DNA of 64,000 nt from Otatea glauca (taxonomy: Eukaryota > Streptophyta > Magnoliopsida > Poales > Poaceae), in assembly GCA_036346275.1 (NCBI GenBank), contig CM070727.1:7307760-7371759 (forward strand), read 5' to 3'. The notes below the pieces were generated by a model. That model was given only the letters and a program-made list of their open reading frames with translations. It made no database searches and was not told the DNA's origin. This document shows positions 10,116-21,220 of this stretch, piece after piece (the first letter of the stretch is position 1; each line of letters opens with the position of its first letter). The position numbers and the translations under genes were made by a program.

Positions 10116-11540
10116 AGCAATTTTACGGTGGATAACATGGATAGTAAATAGAGGTAGTAGAAAAATCAGATTTAATCGTATATTTCTCAGAGGTATTATG
10201 GATTTTTGATTCTTTGCTACGCTACTCGTTAATCGTTATTTCTGACCTTCATTTTCCGCCGCCGCAGCTTTTTGTTGCGTAACTCGTTATTGCTGCCCTC
10301 CCTTTTCCGCCGTCGCCGCCAATTCGGTCTTGTCGACACCGTAGCCTCTACCTTCCTATCGAAGCCCTCCCGGATTGTGACCACGCCGCGATTGGCGCCT
10401 TCCCGCCTGATTCGTGATGACGTCGTGGTCTCGCACTAACACATCGAGCGCTCTGTCCTGCGCGGCCCACGAAGCAGTTCCGAATTTTACATAAAAGCAA
10501 CAAAAAAATACACATACGTTTAAATTTTTTTAAAAAATAGCTAATTACAATACTACCAGTCTACCACCATATAATTTCTACTACCAATACAACCAGCAGA
10601 AATATAACTAAATCTTAACTAATATGATCCGTTAGATCAAATAGAATGGACGGCCAATATTCAATATTATGTATTGTACAAATGCTCATATTTATAGACA
10701 AAATCATTAAGAAAAATATTCCGTTTAAACTTGTTCGGATCGAGAGAGTTCCCTAGGTTCACGCTGAATGTGCCGATCGATCGAAATGCGCACATTGGGC
10801 GCCCGCGCGCCTCTCGAATTGCGGCACCGCGCGATCGACCCCGGAAAGCCAGATTCAGATTTGTTCGTGCGCCAACGACTAGACGGCGTGTACGTACATG
10901 CGCGCACCAGATTGATGACGATCCATCCGGGCCCGGAGGCGGAAGCGTGCCGGGATCGCATGCCCCGGCACTCTGGCAGGAGCACGAGGCGGCGGGCGTC
11001 AGGAGAGGGATAACGCGCGCAATTGCATGCCATGCAGAGTTGCAGACGCATCCCTCCCTCCCTCCTCCCGGCACCCTTTCGGCCTTTCCTCCGTCTCCTC
11101 CTGGTCTCCACGACGAAAGCACGCGTACCGGCCTCCTCGGCTTTACAAACTACAGAGCGCCATCCTGGGTCCCGGCTCCTGATCAATTTCCTCCCTTGCA
11201 CGCGTCGTCCACGGCTCCACGCACGCTATGCTTTTGTCTCCTCTCCTCCCATCAGAACCACTCCGGATCAGTGATCAAATCCAGCAAGATTCAGTCTGTG
11301 GCTTTGCCAAATAATGGACATGCAACAGTGCACAAAAGCTTTCTGAACTTTGGGGGCCAAGTAACCACCGGAATAATATCTAAATCCCATTTATATAATC
11401 AGCACACCGAGAATACCGAATCACCCGTATGCGCTTTTTTATGTTTCTGTACAAGGCTCAAATTAATCATGACAGGAAGTAATCTACTCCTATCTTCAAG
11501 TTTGATCGTCATTAGTTCCAGTACTAGCTCCCATCATCAT
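10116..11540. other. Intergenic with GC island 10750-11260; no gene supported
   Basis: An AT-rich half is followed by a GC-rich tract with long open frames in several phases. The longest (plus, 10731-11576) encodes a low-complexity Arg/Pro/Ser product with no domain and no splice pattern. I read it as a GC-rich promoter-like or transcribed non-coding island. Confidence 0.35.
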
Positions 11541-12375
11541 CATCAGACTTCAGAGGAGCATCTTTCTGTAGCCTGATCACTTCCTGCAGGCTGCAGTTGA
11601 GTAGCAATGCCTATTCTCAATGGTTTACAACGTTCACAAAAATAAAATTTGGTGTCACTTGTTTGTGGAGTCCGAAGCAGTTCAGAAACCATCTCATTAT
11701 ATCTATCCTTTTGGCTTGTTTGGGAGCAGAATTCGTGGTAGCTTGCCAAGACAATCCCAGCTTTGTGACCTGAAACCAAATAAGTTGGAATTCATCGAAA
11801 ACAGCGGATATTTGTTCAGTAACCTGAAATGAGAAATGCCACATCAATAATGCAGGGAATGCGTAAGTAGCAAAATCATCAACCAATATATACTTCGGAA
11901 ATTATATCTACACTACTTGGGACATGCAAATGAACAAATATCAACTTTCCAGATACTTGGTTTTATTTCCACAAAAGAGCAATATGGATTGCAGGGAAAA
12001 CATACCTGCAAAAAAGCCATCCCAAATGTATTTCCAACCAGAGACTGCACCACTGAATGCATGCCCATTTTCATCGCAAGAAACCATAAACCACACAGGC
12101 AAAAATGTGGTTTTTGCACCTTGTGAGAATTCATGCATGTCTGCTGGAGTCTCTTCTAATAGCATCGTCTCGCATGAATGATATTGAGGGCTGCAGCATG
12201 CCGTTTCCTCAGACAGCAGTGAACCAAAAACATTCAAGCAGGAATACATGGATCAAAATTCATTATGTTGTATAAGCAGTTCCTGTTGAGCATTACCGTA
12301 TCAACCCAATGTCCTAAAAAGTACAATGGACTGCTTGTGACCATGTCAATTGACAAACACTCAAGATCATCAGAA
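11541..12375 (-). other. Probable 3' UTR region of the PPR gene
   Basis: Downstream of the PPR stop codon, the minus strand has splice-like signals (TTTTTTGCAG|GTATGT near 12004 and TTTGGTTTCAG|GTC near 11770) but no extended coding frame. Introns in the 3' UTR are common for plant PPR genes, so this may be transcribed with it. This is inference. Confidence 0.3.
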
Positions 12376-14271
12376 TCACCAGTAATCTCCACATGAACAA
12401 GAGCCATTACTGAAATGGTGGAATCTATTAGTGTCTCTCACAACAATGTCCCTCTCGAAAACATTGGAGACGTATTTGAATGCAGAGTGGCAATCCCCAC
12501 ATATCCTAATATTCTTCATGATCCGAATTGTAGCTCCTGCAGGCATGTTGATCAGCGCAAATGAAAGCGCAATCTTCTCGCTGTGGTACTGTAACTTTGC
12601 CTCCCTCTCTTGTTCATCTACATGCAGAAGCACGTAATCCGTATTAGGGACATATCCTGCTTTCCTAATCCTCATGTTTATCTCATCCCACATCTTATAT
12701 ATCTCTTTTGCTCTTGGATGGGTTTCGTCATTTGCCACAAACATGTGCACTGAATTCTCTATCTCAATCCAACTGCATGCAGGTTCCTTCTTCACACCAG
12801 TAGCCTTCATCATCTTCCTCACTCTAGCAGCATCATCCCATTGACCTGTGGAAGCATATATGTTATACAACAAGACAGGTGGACCAGTATCATCTGGGTC
12901 AAGTTCAAAGACATGATCAGCTGCAAATTGCCCTACTTTAGCATTCTTATGCATCCTGCAAGCCCCAAGCAAGGCTCCCCAGGCAGCGGCAGTTGGTTTC
13001 AGGGGCATTTTCAATATAAAAATCAGAGCATCATTTAGTAAACCAGCTCGGCCGAGAAGATCAACAACCGTAACATAATGCTCAATCTCAGGCTCCAAAT
13101 TGTATTCCTTCAACATGTCAAAGTAGTGTTTGCCTTCCTTCACCAGTCCTCCATGGCTACAAGCAGTTAATATGGAAAGGAAGGTGATCTGATTCAGGTG
13201 AATGCCAGATTTCCTCATCTCCTTAAAATGGGCGACTGCTTCCTTTCCAAGTCCATACTGAGCAAATGCAGTGAGCATTGAGTTCCAAGTAACTAGATCC
13301 TTCTTACCCACACGGTCAAACACCTTTCTTGCGTCGATCATGCTCCCTGACTTTGCATACATGTCCAGCATTGTGTTTCCCACGAACGCAGTCAGTTTCT
13401 GCCCAGACTTAATCATATGTGCATGAACCCACTTCCCCTGCTCAAGAGCACCTATACCAGCAATTGCAGTGAATACGCTTGAGTATGTAAAATGAGTGGC
13501 CTCAAACCCATTTCTCTGCATCTCTGCAAACGTCATTAACGTGGTCTCTCCATCACCCTTCCTTGCAAATCCAGCAATCAATGCGTTCCAGGAAACCCCA
13601 TTCTTCGAGTCAAGCCGGTCAAACACCGCAATGGCCATGTCCATTTGCCCACACCGTGCGTACATGTCAAGAAGTGCACTCCCAACATAGACATCCTCGT
13701 GCCAATCACACTTCACAGCGAGAGCATGGATCTGTTCCCCGATACCACTGCCAGCGTAAGCGCCAGCTGCCTTGAGGAGGCTGGCAAACGTGAACCCGTT
13801 TGGCTTGAAGCGCCCTCTAAGCATTCCAGGGAGCAGCCCAATGGCCTCTACCGGCATGTCGTTCTGCGCGTACCCGGCAATGAGCGAGGTCCAGGAAACC
13901 ATGTCGCGCGTCGGCATTCCGTCGAACACCTTGCGCGCGTCGAGCACTCTGCCGCACCTGCAGTACAGGTGAATGAGCGAGTTGTCGAGGAAGGCGTCGC
14001 CTGCGAACTGGGAGCGGGCCAAGTGAGCGTGGACTGTCCTAGCATCGTCGAGGTTCTTGGACTGCGCGCAGGCGGTGATGAGGGAGTGGTAGAGGCGCGG
14101 GGTCGGGTCGAGCTCGCCGGCGTCCAAGAGGTCGAGGGTGCGGAGCCCGGAAGAGGCAGCGGGGACGGGGCTGGCCGCGGCAGAGGTGGAGAATTTGGCG
14201 TCTGAGGTATAGGCCTTGGTGTTTCGGTAGCGGAGGAGGTGGCGGAGCAGAAACCTGTGGTGCTTTCTCAT
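12376..14271 (-). CDS. DYW-class pentatricopeptide repeat protein, probable organelle RNA editing factor
   Basis: A single-exon protein of 631 aa. The first about 25 residues (MRKHHRFLLRHLLRYRN) are basic with no acidic residue, like a mitochondrial or plastid presequence. PLS-type PPR repeats fill roughly residues 55-430 (motifs such as NSLIHLYCRCGRVLDARKVF and ALLDMYARCGQMDMAIAVF). E and E+ motifs follow (WGALLGACRMHKNAKVGQFA, CSWIEIENSVHMFV). The last about 95 residues are a complete DYW deaminase domain with HSEKIALSFAL, CGDCH and the terminal GDYW. The zinc-binding His, Glu and Cys residues are present, so C-to-U editing activity is expected. The length fits the Arabidopsis At3g24000-type protein. 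An in-frame ATG at 14409 would add 46 residues that do not look like a transit peptide; 14271 is preferred. Confidence 0.9.
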   Translation of the reverse strand: MRKHHRFLLRHLLRYRNTKAYTSDAKFSTSAAASPVPAASSGLRTLDLLDAGELDPTPRLYHSLITACAQSKNLDDARTVHAHLARSQFAGDAFLDNSLIHLYCRCGRVLDARKVFDGMPTRDMVSWTSLIAGYAQNDMPVEAIGLLPGMLRGRFKPNGFTFASLLKAAGAYAGSGIGEQIHALAVKCDWHEDVYVGSALLDMYARCGQMDMAIAVFDRLDSKNGVSWNALIAGFARKGDGETTLMTFAEMQRNGFEATHFTYSSVFTAIAGIGALEQGKWVHAHMIKSGQKLTAFVGNTMLDMYAKSGSMIDARKVFDRVGKKDLVTWNSMLTAFAQYGLGKEAVAHFKEMRKSGIHLNQITFLSILTACSHGGLVKEGKHYFDMLKEYNLEPEIEHYVTVVDLLGRAGLLNDALIFILKMPLKPTAAAWGALLGACRMHKNAKVGQFAADHVFELDPDDTGPPVLLYNIYASTGQWDDAARVRKMMKATGVKKEPACSWIEIENSVHMFVANDETHPRAKEIYKMWDEINMRIRKAGYVPNTDYVLLHVDEQEREAKLQYHSEKIALSFALINMPAGATIRIMKNIRICGDCHSAFKYVSNVFERDIVVRDTNRFHHFSNGSCSCGDYW

Positions 14272-15239
14272 GGAGGTGTCGAGGGAGGCGGCTGGTGTTC
14301 GACGCTTTGCCTCCGAGAAGGCGAGAAGGAACGAGCCTGGCCCCTCCGGTCCGTGTGTGAAATGAATGGTTACAAATAGGAAAAAGTCCATTTTTTGTAT
14401 TTTTAGCATTTTAGTTTTGGTTCCTCACATGTAAAACTCGTTCTACACTGTTAAACTAATGCAAGTGATATTCCGTTTCATACTGCTAAAACCAATGCAA
14501 ATGATATTCCAAGATTGTCCGTTTTTACCATGAGCGACACACACGACACAAAGTCATCATTCATACGTGAACAAAGCTAACTTGGGCTTCAACCAAAACC
14601 ATGAGCAATATCATGGGAAAATGCAATACTACGCCTCCTGTAGCTACAAGCAACATCTCCATAATCCATCGTTCAAATCGCTGCGAGATTCATGCCACGA
14701 AATGACAGGGAAGAAAGCGAGAGAAAGTGAAGGAGGCCACACGAATCTCAGGGTAAAATCAACGGCCACTGAAATGCTTATAGCTGCGCGTGCTTCTATA
14801 AAAACTGCGCTCGCCGTTCTGCCAAGATTCTACAATTCAGGGATCAAAACATATAAACCGGCCGGTGAGCAAAAGTACAAAACCACGGTCCATACGCAAA
14901 GCTATTTTCGGATCTGAAGTCGGTGAACAAGTTTGTGTATATGTTCACACTAGAAAGTTGCCTATGCGTTGCAACGGGGTCACAACAAGAGAAGACGTCT
15001 CATAACGGCCTAAATTGTACAATAAACACTAAATTCCCATGCGCGTATCAAGCAAAGTACACATTTAGTTATTAACGTTATTTTTTGTCCAACATAAATA
15101 CAAATAAAACATCTTAGTTAATACATAAGACATCCAATACAACAGAGTATTTTTGAATACGAATGCATATGAACCCACATACGACGGACAAGAGGAACAT
15201 CATGACTCATAATAATATCCTGTTCTTTCTCTCCTCACT
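14272..15239. other. Intergenic between PPR gene and hAT element
   Basis: AT-rich sequence. GTTGCCTATGCGTTGCAACGG at 14955-14975 resembles a terminal motif I associate with dispersed grass transposons, but no partner end or duplication was found. A short direct repeat (AATGCAARTGATATTCC) lies at 14458-14510. No gene seen. Confidence 0.4.
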
Positions 15240-15247
15240 CTATCCAC

Positions 15248-18200
15248 TAGACATAGCCAAACGGGCCGGGCCGAGGCACAATACTGTTGGCCTGGCCCAA
15301 GCACGACCCGACCGATCCGTTTCCGACTGGGCCGTGCCGTGTTTGGGTCGACACCTCGGCACGATCGGTCGGCACGGCACGACCTATTTACGGGCGGGTC
15401 AGTATGGCCCGTTTAGTTTGAAAAATAGTTGTTTTATAGCTGTTGGAGGCTTAAAAAAATATGAAAAAATTTCAAAAAATCCTAAATTTTTCTACAAATA
15501 GGTGGCTGCCCCCTTATTTCCACACTAGCAATCTTGCATTCTATTTTATTCATTCTCTTGTGGAAATTATTTTCCTTTTGATGGTAATTTGGCAAAATTC
15601 AAAATAGTTTTGCCAAAAACCAAAAATTCAAAATTCGGCTTTCGGCTTGTGTGAAGAAATCAAGGTAGTAATTGTGATTTTATTTTTTATTTTTTTTAGT
15701 ATTTTAAATCATATTTTAGTACTAATAGCATAATTATTTATTGTAGTTTTCTTTATGGAGCACGGGGATTTTCCGTCTTTCCCAGTTTCTGATTTCGGGA
15801 TTTCACCCAAGGAGCTTCTTGCATCCTATGAAACTCAAGAAGCTGCAGCACCTGTACCATTCTTAGGCTATATAAGTGCTACTGCGTCGATAAGCACCGA
15901 GGCGAAAAGGATAAGACGTAGTACATCGGGAGTCTGTGAAGATTTCGAGCAGATTTTTGAGACATCAGACGACGTCCAGACTAGGTATGCTATTTCTAAA
16001 TATTGTAAGCACAAATTAACTGTGAAATCTTCAGGTGGAACGGGGCACTTGAAAAGATATGGTGAGAGCTATAGAAGAAAAGTGGGGATGGCTTTGAGAC
16101 AGACGTAGCTGCAGTATAACCCCGATGGTACGGTACGTAACTGGGACTACAATCCTTAGGTAGCTCGTGAATCTCTTTGTCGTTTAATCGTTTCGCAAGA
16201 TCTTCCTTTAAACTTTGGTGAGTTAGCTGCGTTTGAAAACTACATTAGGACCGCTCATAATCCTAGGTTTTCTATAGTTTCTAGACAGATAACAACTAGA
16301 GATTTGATTAAATATTATAATAATTATCGTAATAAGCTAAAAGAGCAATTTAGTACCTATACTTTTTCTGCATTTTTGACATTTGATATATAGAGTGGTA
16401 GAGCTAAAGAGGATTACCTTAGTGTAGTTGCTCATTACGTAAATAATGAATGGCAACTAGAAAAGAGAATTATATGATTCAAATTAATTGATGTAGCACA
16501 CACTGGTGAAAATATTACCGATTGTATTTTAAAAGTTGCAGAAGATTTTGGCCTTACTGATAAGATTTTTACAATAACATTAGATAATGCTTCAGCAAAT
16601 ACTTCTGCCATGAATATTCTTACTCCACTTTTCAATTCATATGCTGAATCTTTCTTATTACATCAGCGTTGTGCTTGCCATATTATTAATCTTATAGTTA
16701 AATTTGGTTTGAAGAGGTTAAATCAGTATCTTGAACCTTTTTGCACTGCAATATTTTTCTTAAATAATTCTAATCAACGAGTAGCAGCATATAAGACTTA
16801 TTGTATTGCAATGAATGTGTGTCCGCGTAAGTTTGGTTTGGATATACCTGTTAGATGGAACTCTACTTACTTGATACTTAAGACTCTCATACTATAAGAG
16901 AGCATATTTTCTGTTTTTATTAACACGCACTATCGTAGGCAGGATGGTCAACCGTTACTCACAAAGTAACATTGGTATGTTGCTAAATACTTACTGTCAT
17001 TTTTAGAATTTTTTTTTGAATCCACTATTGCTTTATCTGGAGTTTATTATGTAACCTCTTGTTTAATTGTGCATCATATTTTAGAAATTGCTACCCACTT
17101 AAGAAGCCACGAAAAAAATAATATCTTGCGTGAAGTTGTTTATACTATAAAAATAAAATTTTGAAATATTGGCAAGAAATTCCAATGTTATATGCATTTG
17201 CATTTATTTTAGATCCTAGAGCTAAAGTTCGAGAATTCTCTAATGTTCTCTTACTTCTAAGTGATGCGGTAGGTACTAATTATTCTAGTTATTTTTTGAA
17301 TGTTCGTGATAACTTATCTCAAGTTTATGATAGATATGATCAGAAGTTTGCTGGAGTTCGCATGCAGTGATCTCCACCAGCACCCACAAAAGGTAAGAAA
17401 AAAACTACGTGGGGGAAGATATGGGGTGCAGGTGCCTCTTCCTCAAGGAGTTTGACTATAACAACGACAAGTGCGGACATATCAAGTGATGAGGAGCTAG
17501 CTGCCTATCTCAACAACGACACAGTCAACTATCAAGAGCAGGAAGAGGAGGACTTCAGTATTTTGCAGTGGTGGCACAAGCACAAGATAATATATCTAGT
17601 GCTTTCCATATTAGCACGGGATGTGTTAACAGTTCCTATCTCTACGGTCTTTTTGGAGTCTGCTTTCAGTCTATCCGGAAGAATAATTGAGGAGAGAAGA
17701 ACAAATCTGACAAGTGAGATGCTGAAAATACTTCTCACTGTGAAAGATTGGGAATAAGCTGATCAACGAGCTCAACATACTGCAGAAAATGCTGAGCTGG
17801 AGGAGACGTTCGAAAATCTTTATATAGATAATGAGGAAGAATAATTGTAATCTTCACTTTTTCCTGTATCACTAAGCTATAGGTTGTACTCTTTTTTCTT
17901 TGCCAAGGTTTTCTCGTGTTGAGTTTTTACTTGGCAAAGTTTTTAACGAGGCAGCCAAACATCAATAAAGATCATTATTTAATTCCAATTATTTGTCTTA
18001 TTTTAGAATCTATCTCATACTTTAGTTTTTTCTTAATTTATATGTATTATTTTAAAAAAAATTTGTATCATTCGAGTTTTTCTAATTATTCTATTTTTTT
18101 TTCATTTTTTCATATTTTTTTTACATTTTTTCATACCTTTTCTTTTTTTTTTCTAACTTTTTTCTGATTTTTTTGAATTTTTTTGGCGCTAATAGGCTAA

Positions 18201-18362
18201 CGGGCCAACCTGTTCCATTTCGGCTCATCGGGCCCATGCCGCCACAGCACGACCCGTTAGCCTTGCGGGCCGTGCTTGGGCCACCTCCCCGACACATGGG
18301 TCGGCACGGCCCGTTTAGTATCCGGGCAGACACGGGCCGTGCCGCCCGTTTGGCCCTCTCTA
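15248..18362 (+). mobile_element. hAT transposon, full length, 3115 bp, decayed
   Basis: The left end TAGACATAGCCAAACGGGC and the reverse complement of the right end (TAGAGAGGGCCAAACGGGC) form a terminal inverted repeat. Both ends are flanked by a perfect 8-bp duplication CTATCCAC (15240-15247 and 18363-18370), the hallmark of hAT insertion. About 180 bases inside each end are GC-rich with repeated GGCACGGCMCG and CGGGCCGTG motifs, probable subterminal transposase-binding sites. The interior is AT-rich and holds the remains of one plus-strand transposase gene. Confidence 0.92.
15755..17843 (+). pseudogene. hAT transposase pseudogene
   Basis: Consecutive plus-strand segments read as an Ac-like hAT transposase. 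The N-terminus (MEHGDFPSFPVSDFG, 15755) leads into a degenerate BED-type zinc finger (ISKYCKHKLTVK...GTGHLKRY) in which one Cys and a His are replaced. The catalytic region follows (ITLDNASANTSAMN; RCACHIINLIVK; FGLDIPVRWNSTYLILKTL). The C-terminal hATC dimerisation domain is at 17560-17750 (SILQWWHKHKIIYLVLSILA ... AFSLSGRIIEERRTNLTSEM). At least six in-frame stops interrupt it (for example at about 16106, 16157 and 16392), and the frame shifts between 16897 and 17161. It cannot encode a working enzyme. Confidence 0.85.
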
Positions 18363-18370
18363 CTATCCAC

Positions 18371-20730
18371 CAATCTCCCTCCCTCTCTCTTCTCTATGAT
18401 GAACAGTGGAGCTATTCAAGTGGCCAACGGGAAGTGGTGGCGACATTGAGGCCGGTGACGGAAGGTCGCATGTCAACAACGGAGGTGACATCGCCGACGC
18501 ATCGATCGAGAGGTGCATGCCGACCACGGAGGCTGTTAGTTTGTGTACATGGATCACACAAGATATCAATCAGATTCAGAATTATAAAGTGACTTCAAGA
18601 TCAAAAATCAAAAGGTGCACCATTATTTCAGGTATCTAGGATTTCTCACAGAATGTTATATTCTTTAGAAAAAAAAATCAACGTGTACCATCTAGAACTC
18701 AATATCCTGACTTATTCAAAAGCTGGAAGGAGAAATCCAACACTTTCCATATTGAATTGTATTGTACGAATCAGTATGAACAGAAATCGTTCATAGCATT
18801 CAAGAAACAAAACTGATGAGTTATAATCAAATATCTTAGTAGTTGCTCTTTGCAACCTGATGAAGAAGATATATACAACTTAGATATTTATTTTGACAAG
18901 TGCACCTAACAATAATAATAACATGTGAATCCTTAATGGAAGTTGTTTTGTAACAAATACATTTACATGAGAAGAATTCTTACAAATATCTAACATGTCA
19001 ACGGTAAATAAGAGCTCATTTGTAAAAATAACAAAGGACCCAGATATCAATTGTCATTTGGAAAACATCGATAGGAAACAAAAGCTCTTTGCTGGTGACT
19101 GCAAGATATGTTCATGACTTATCTTATCACAAGACAAGGACTTCAATATTACGGAATATATTTTCAGAAATGTACTTTGCTATTATTGAAAATACTGAAA
19201 TAGTATAGAGCTACCATTAAAATGTCTCTGCCAAGGACCACATGATTCCAGAAATCATTTTCATATTTCACTTTAGCCATAAAAACAAATCAACCATGGC
19301 GAATACAAAAGACTATACTATGATCTACACATGATTCACTTCTCTACAAAATAAACCAATCGTTATCCACAAAAAGAACACAGATAAGTGGTAAAAGAGG
19401 TGTACCTCATTGCAATTTAGCACACAAGTTATACAATGAGTGATCTAGCATCACATATCTGTCCACATGCCTATATCTGCACGTGAAAACACACATACAG
19501 ATAGTACTGCAACTCACAATTCAGAACTCACGACTAAAGCTCAATAAACTTCATCGTCAGTAACTAATTAATTATGTGTTCATCGTGTAAAACAAAAATA
19601 TTGTGTGCATACTGCATACTTGTATTACCATGCTGAAAGGACTAATAGAATAAATTAAGCAAGTGGATTAATCCAGAACTTGGATTTTGAATCGACCTCC
19701 CTAAAATCAAACATGTTTAGGTGAATAATAGATTAGAAGCCTGAAAACAACATAAAAATCGCAATAAAACTAAAACGGAATAAGTACATGGACTGTACTA
19801 GGCTAGCATGTCCTTCTCCTTCTAAAGCCAAATTCTTCCTAGTCGCACACACCAGATCGAGTTAATCTTGATCTCTCTCCGCAGTAATAACTCCACCTGT
19901 ATGTGGATTGCAGGCTTCCAAACAACAACATCCTAGGGGATGGTCTCCAGGCTTCAAGGTGGACAGGGCTGAAGGACTTCGGAGGCAGCAAAAGCCTTGA
20001 CCCCCACCAAATCTACCCAGATTTGGCACTGGAGCGGCGCCGCTACGAATGAAACGCCAACAGCCCCTAGATCCAGTTTCTCCGGCCATGCCACCGACAG
20101 ATCTAGCACTCGTTGTCGCCGGTGGAACCACGACGACGCAGGGGGTTTTCGCATACGAGCGAGGAAGGGGAAGGGGAAGGGCCGCGCACATGGCGATGTT
20201 GCCGGAGGAAGAGGTGGGAGCGGGTATGGCATTGAAGGTGATTGCAGCAGGTACGAGCGTAGCGGCTGGCGGCACGACGGAGTTGTGACGAAGTCAGATC
20301 GAGATGGGAGAGTTTTGGAGAAGGTATCGAGAGAGAGTGCGTGAGGGGTGCGTAGTGCGAGGTGGACAAGGAGGGCGGGAGGGATGAGAGAGAGGAGAGC
20401 GGCGCGATTTTTATGGGAAGAGTAGGAACGGCTATGAGAGTCGTGGCGTGGGTGAGGACACTGAGGAGGCAGTTACTGTCTTGCAGCATGTATAAAGAGT
20501 GGCCCATGTGTGCCAATTTTTAGGGGAGAACGAACGTAGTAGTAATACTATTAACTCCTAATTAAAAATAGTAGAGATATTAGGCCTTATGCATCACATA
20601 TCTTGCCCATGTGACGGAGGCAAAAAGCATGCCTGCACCGCCCGGCTGCATGCACCACGCGAGTTGTTAATTCCCGTGGGCCGTGGTCGCGCGGGTCAGC
20701 GCCGTCCCGTCCACCACCCACGGTATCCTC
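18371..20730. other. Intergenic; GC-rich minus-strand block at 19860-20500, otherwise nothing recognised
   Basis: 18371-19800 is AT-rich without long frames. At 19862-20275 and 20103-20516 the minus strand has proline/serine/alanine-rich frames downstream of a CCATAAAAA-like site (about 20411-20417), which could be the first exon of an unrecognised transcript. No domain or splice chain supports a product. Confidence 0.35.
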
Positions 20731-20739
20731 TCTGCCGAG

Positions 20740-20747
20740 ATAAATAA
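20740..20747 (+). promoter_or_regulatory. TATA box of the J-domain gene
   Basis: ATAAATAA lies 87 bases before the start codon at 20834, in a GC-rich setting. The position would put transcription start near 20770. Confidence 0.5.
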
Positions 20748-20833
20748 CCAAAACGCGCTCCTGTGGCCCTGTATCTGCCAAGAACTTAGCTAGATCCAAG
20801 AAACCACGACGCGAAACCAATATCGATCACACG

Positions 20834-21220
20834 ATGGCATTGTCTCTACGAGCCGCGAGCTACCTAACGATGACGCCGCGCCGGCGCAGCCCTCGCGCGA
20901 GGGTGTCGTTCACGTCTACGGCGGTGTCGACGCCTCCGGCGCTGGCGCGGAGCCCGTACGAGGTGCTGCAGGTCGCCGAGTTGGCGTCGGCGGCCGAGAT
21001 CAGGGCGGCGTACCGGACGATGGCTAAGCTCGCGCACCCGGACGGCGGGCTCGGGCGCGGGCCCGAGGAGTTCCTGGAGCTCCGCCGAGCGTACGAGACG
21101 CTGTCGGACCCGGCCGCGCGGGCGCGGCACGACGCGTCCATTGGCCGGCTCAGGGTAGCGGCGTGTGCCGGCCCGTTTGGCCGGGCAAGGAGGAGGTGGG
21201 AAACCGAGCAGTGCTGGTAG
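20834..21220 (+). CDS. Short J-domain (DnaJ-like) protein, probably plastid
   Basis: A single-exon protein of 128 aa. Residues 1-40 are rich in Ala, Ser, Arg and Thr with almost no acidic residues, like a chloroplast transit peptide. Residues 41-100 form a J domain: SPYEVLQV (helix I start), AEIRAAYRTMAKLAHPD with the HPD motif at 68-70 that stimulates Hsp70 ATPase, then FLELRRAYETLSDPAARARHD. There is no Gly/Phe linker or zinc-finger region, so this is a small type III (class C) J protein like chloroplast DnaJ 11, which works with stromal Hsp70. GC at third positions is very high, as in many grass single-exon genes. The tail ends ETEQCW. The subfamily call is good; the localisation is inferred. 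Confidence 0.87.
   Translation: MALSLRAASYLTMTPRRRSPRARVSFTSTAVSTPPALARSPYEVLQVAELASAAEIRAAYRTMAKLAHPDGGLGRGPEEFLELRRAYETLSDPAARARHDASIGRLRVAACAGPFGRARRRWETEQCW

Noticed and set aside
10731..11576. 281-codon open frame on the plus strand in a GC island
   Set aside because: The product is low-complexity and Arg/Pro/Ser-rich with no domain; several other frames are equally open, as expected from GC content, and no splice or conservation signal is visible.
13645..14205. 186-codon plus frame opposite the PPR gene
   Set aside because: Shadow of the GC-rich 5' part of the PPR coding region.
12376..14409. Longer PPR start at 14409
   Set aside because: The extra 46 residues are hydrophobic and Pro/Gly-rich and do not resemble a transit peptide; the ATG at 14271 gives a basic presequence and the usual length.
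19862..20516. Possible minus-strand gene with a Pro/Ser-rich N-terminus
   Set aside because: No domain, no downstream exon chain and no clear start; left as an unassigned GC-rich block.
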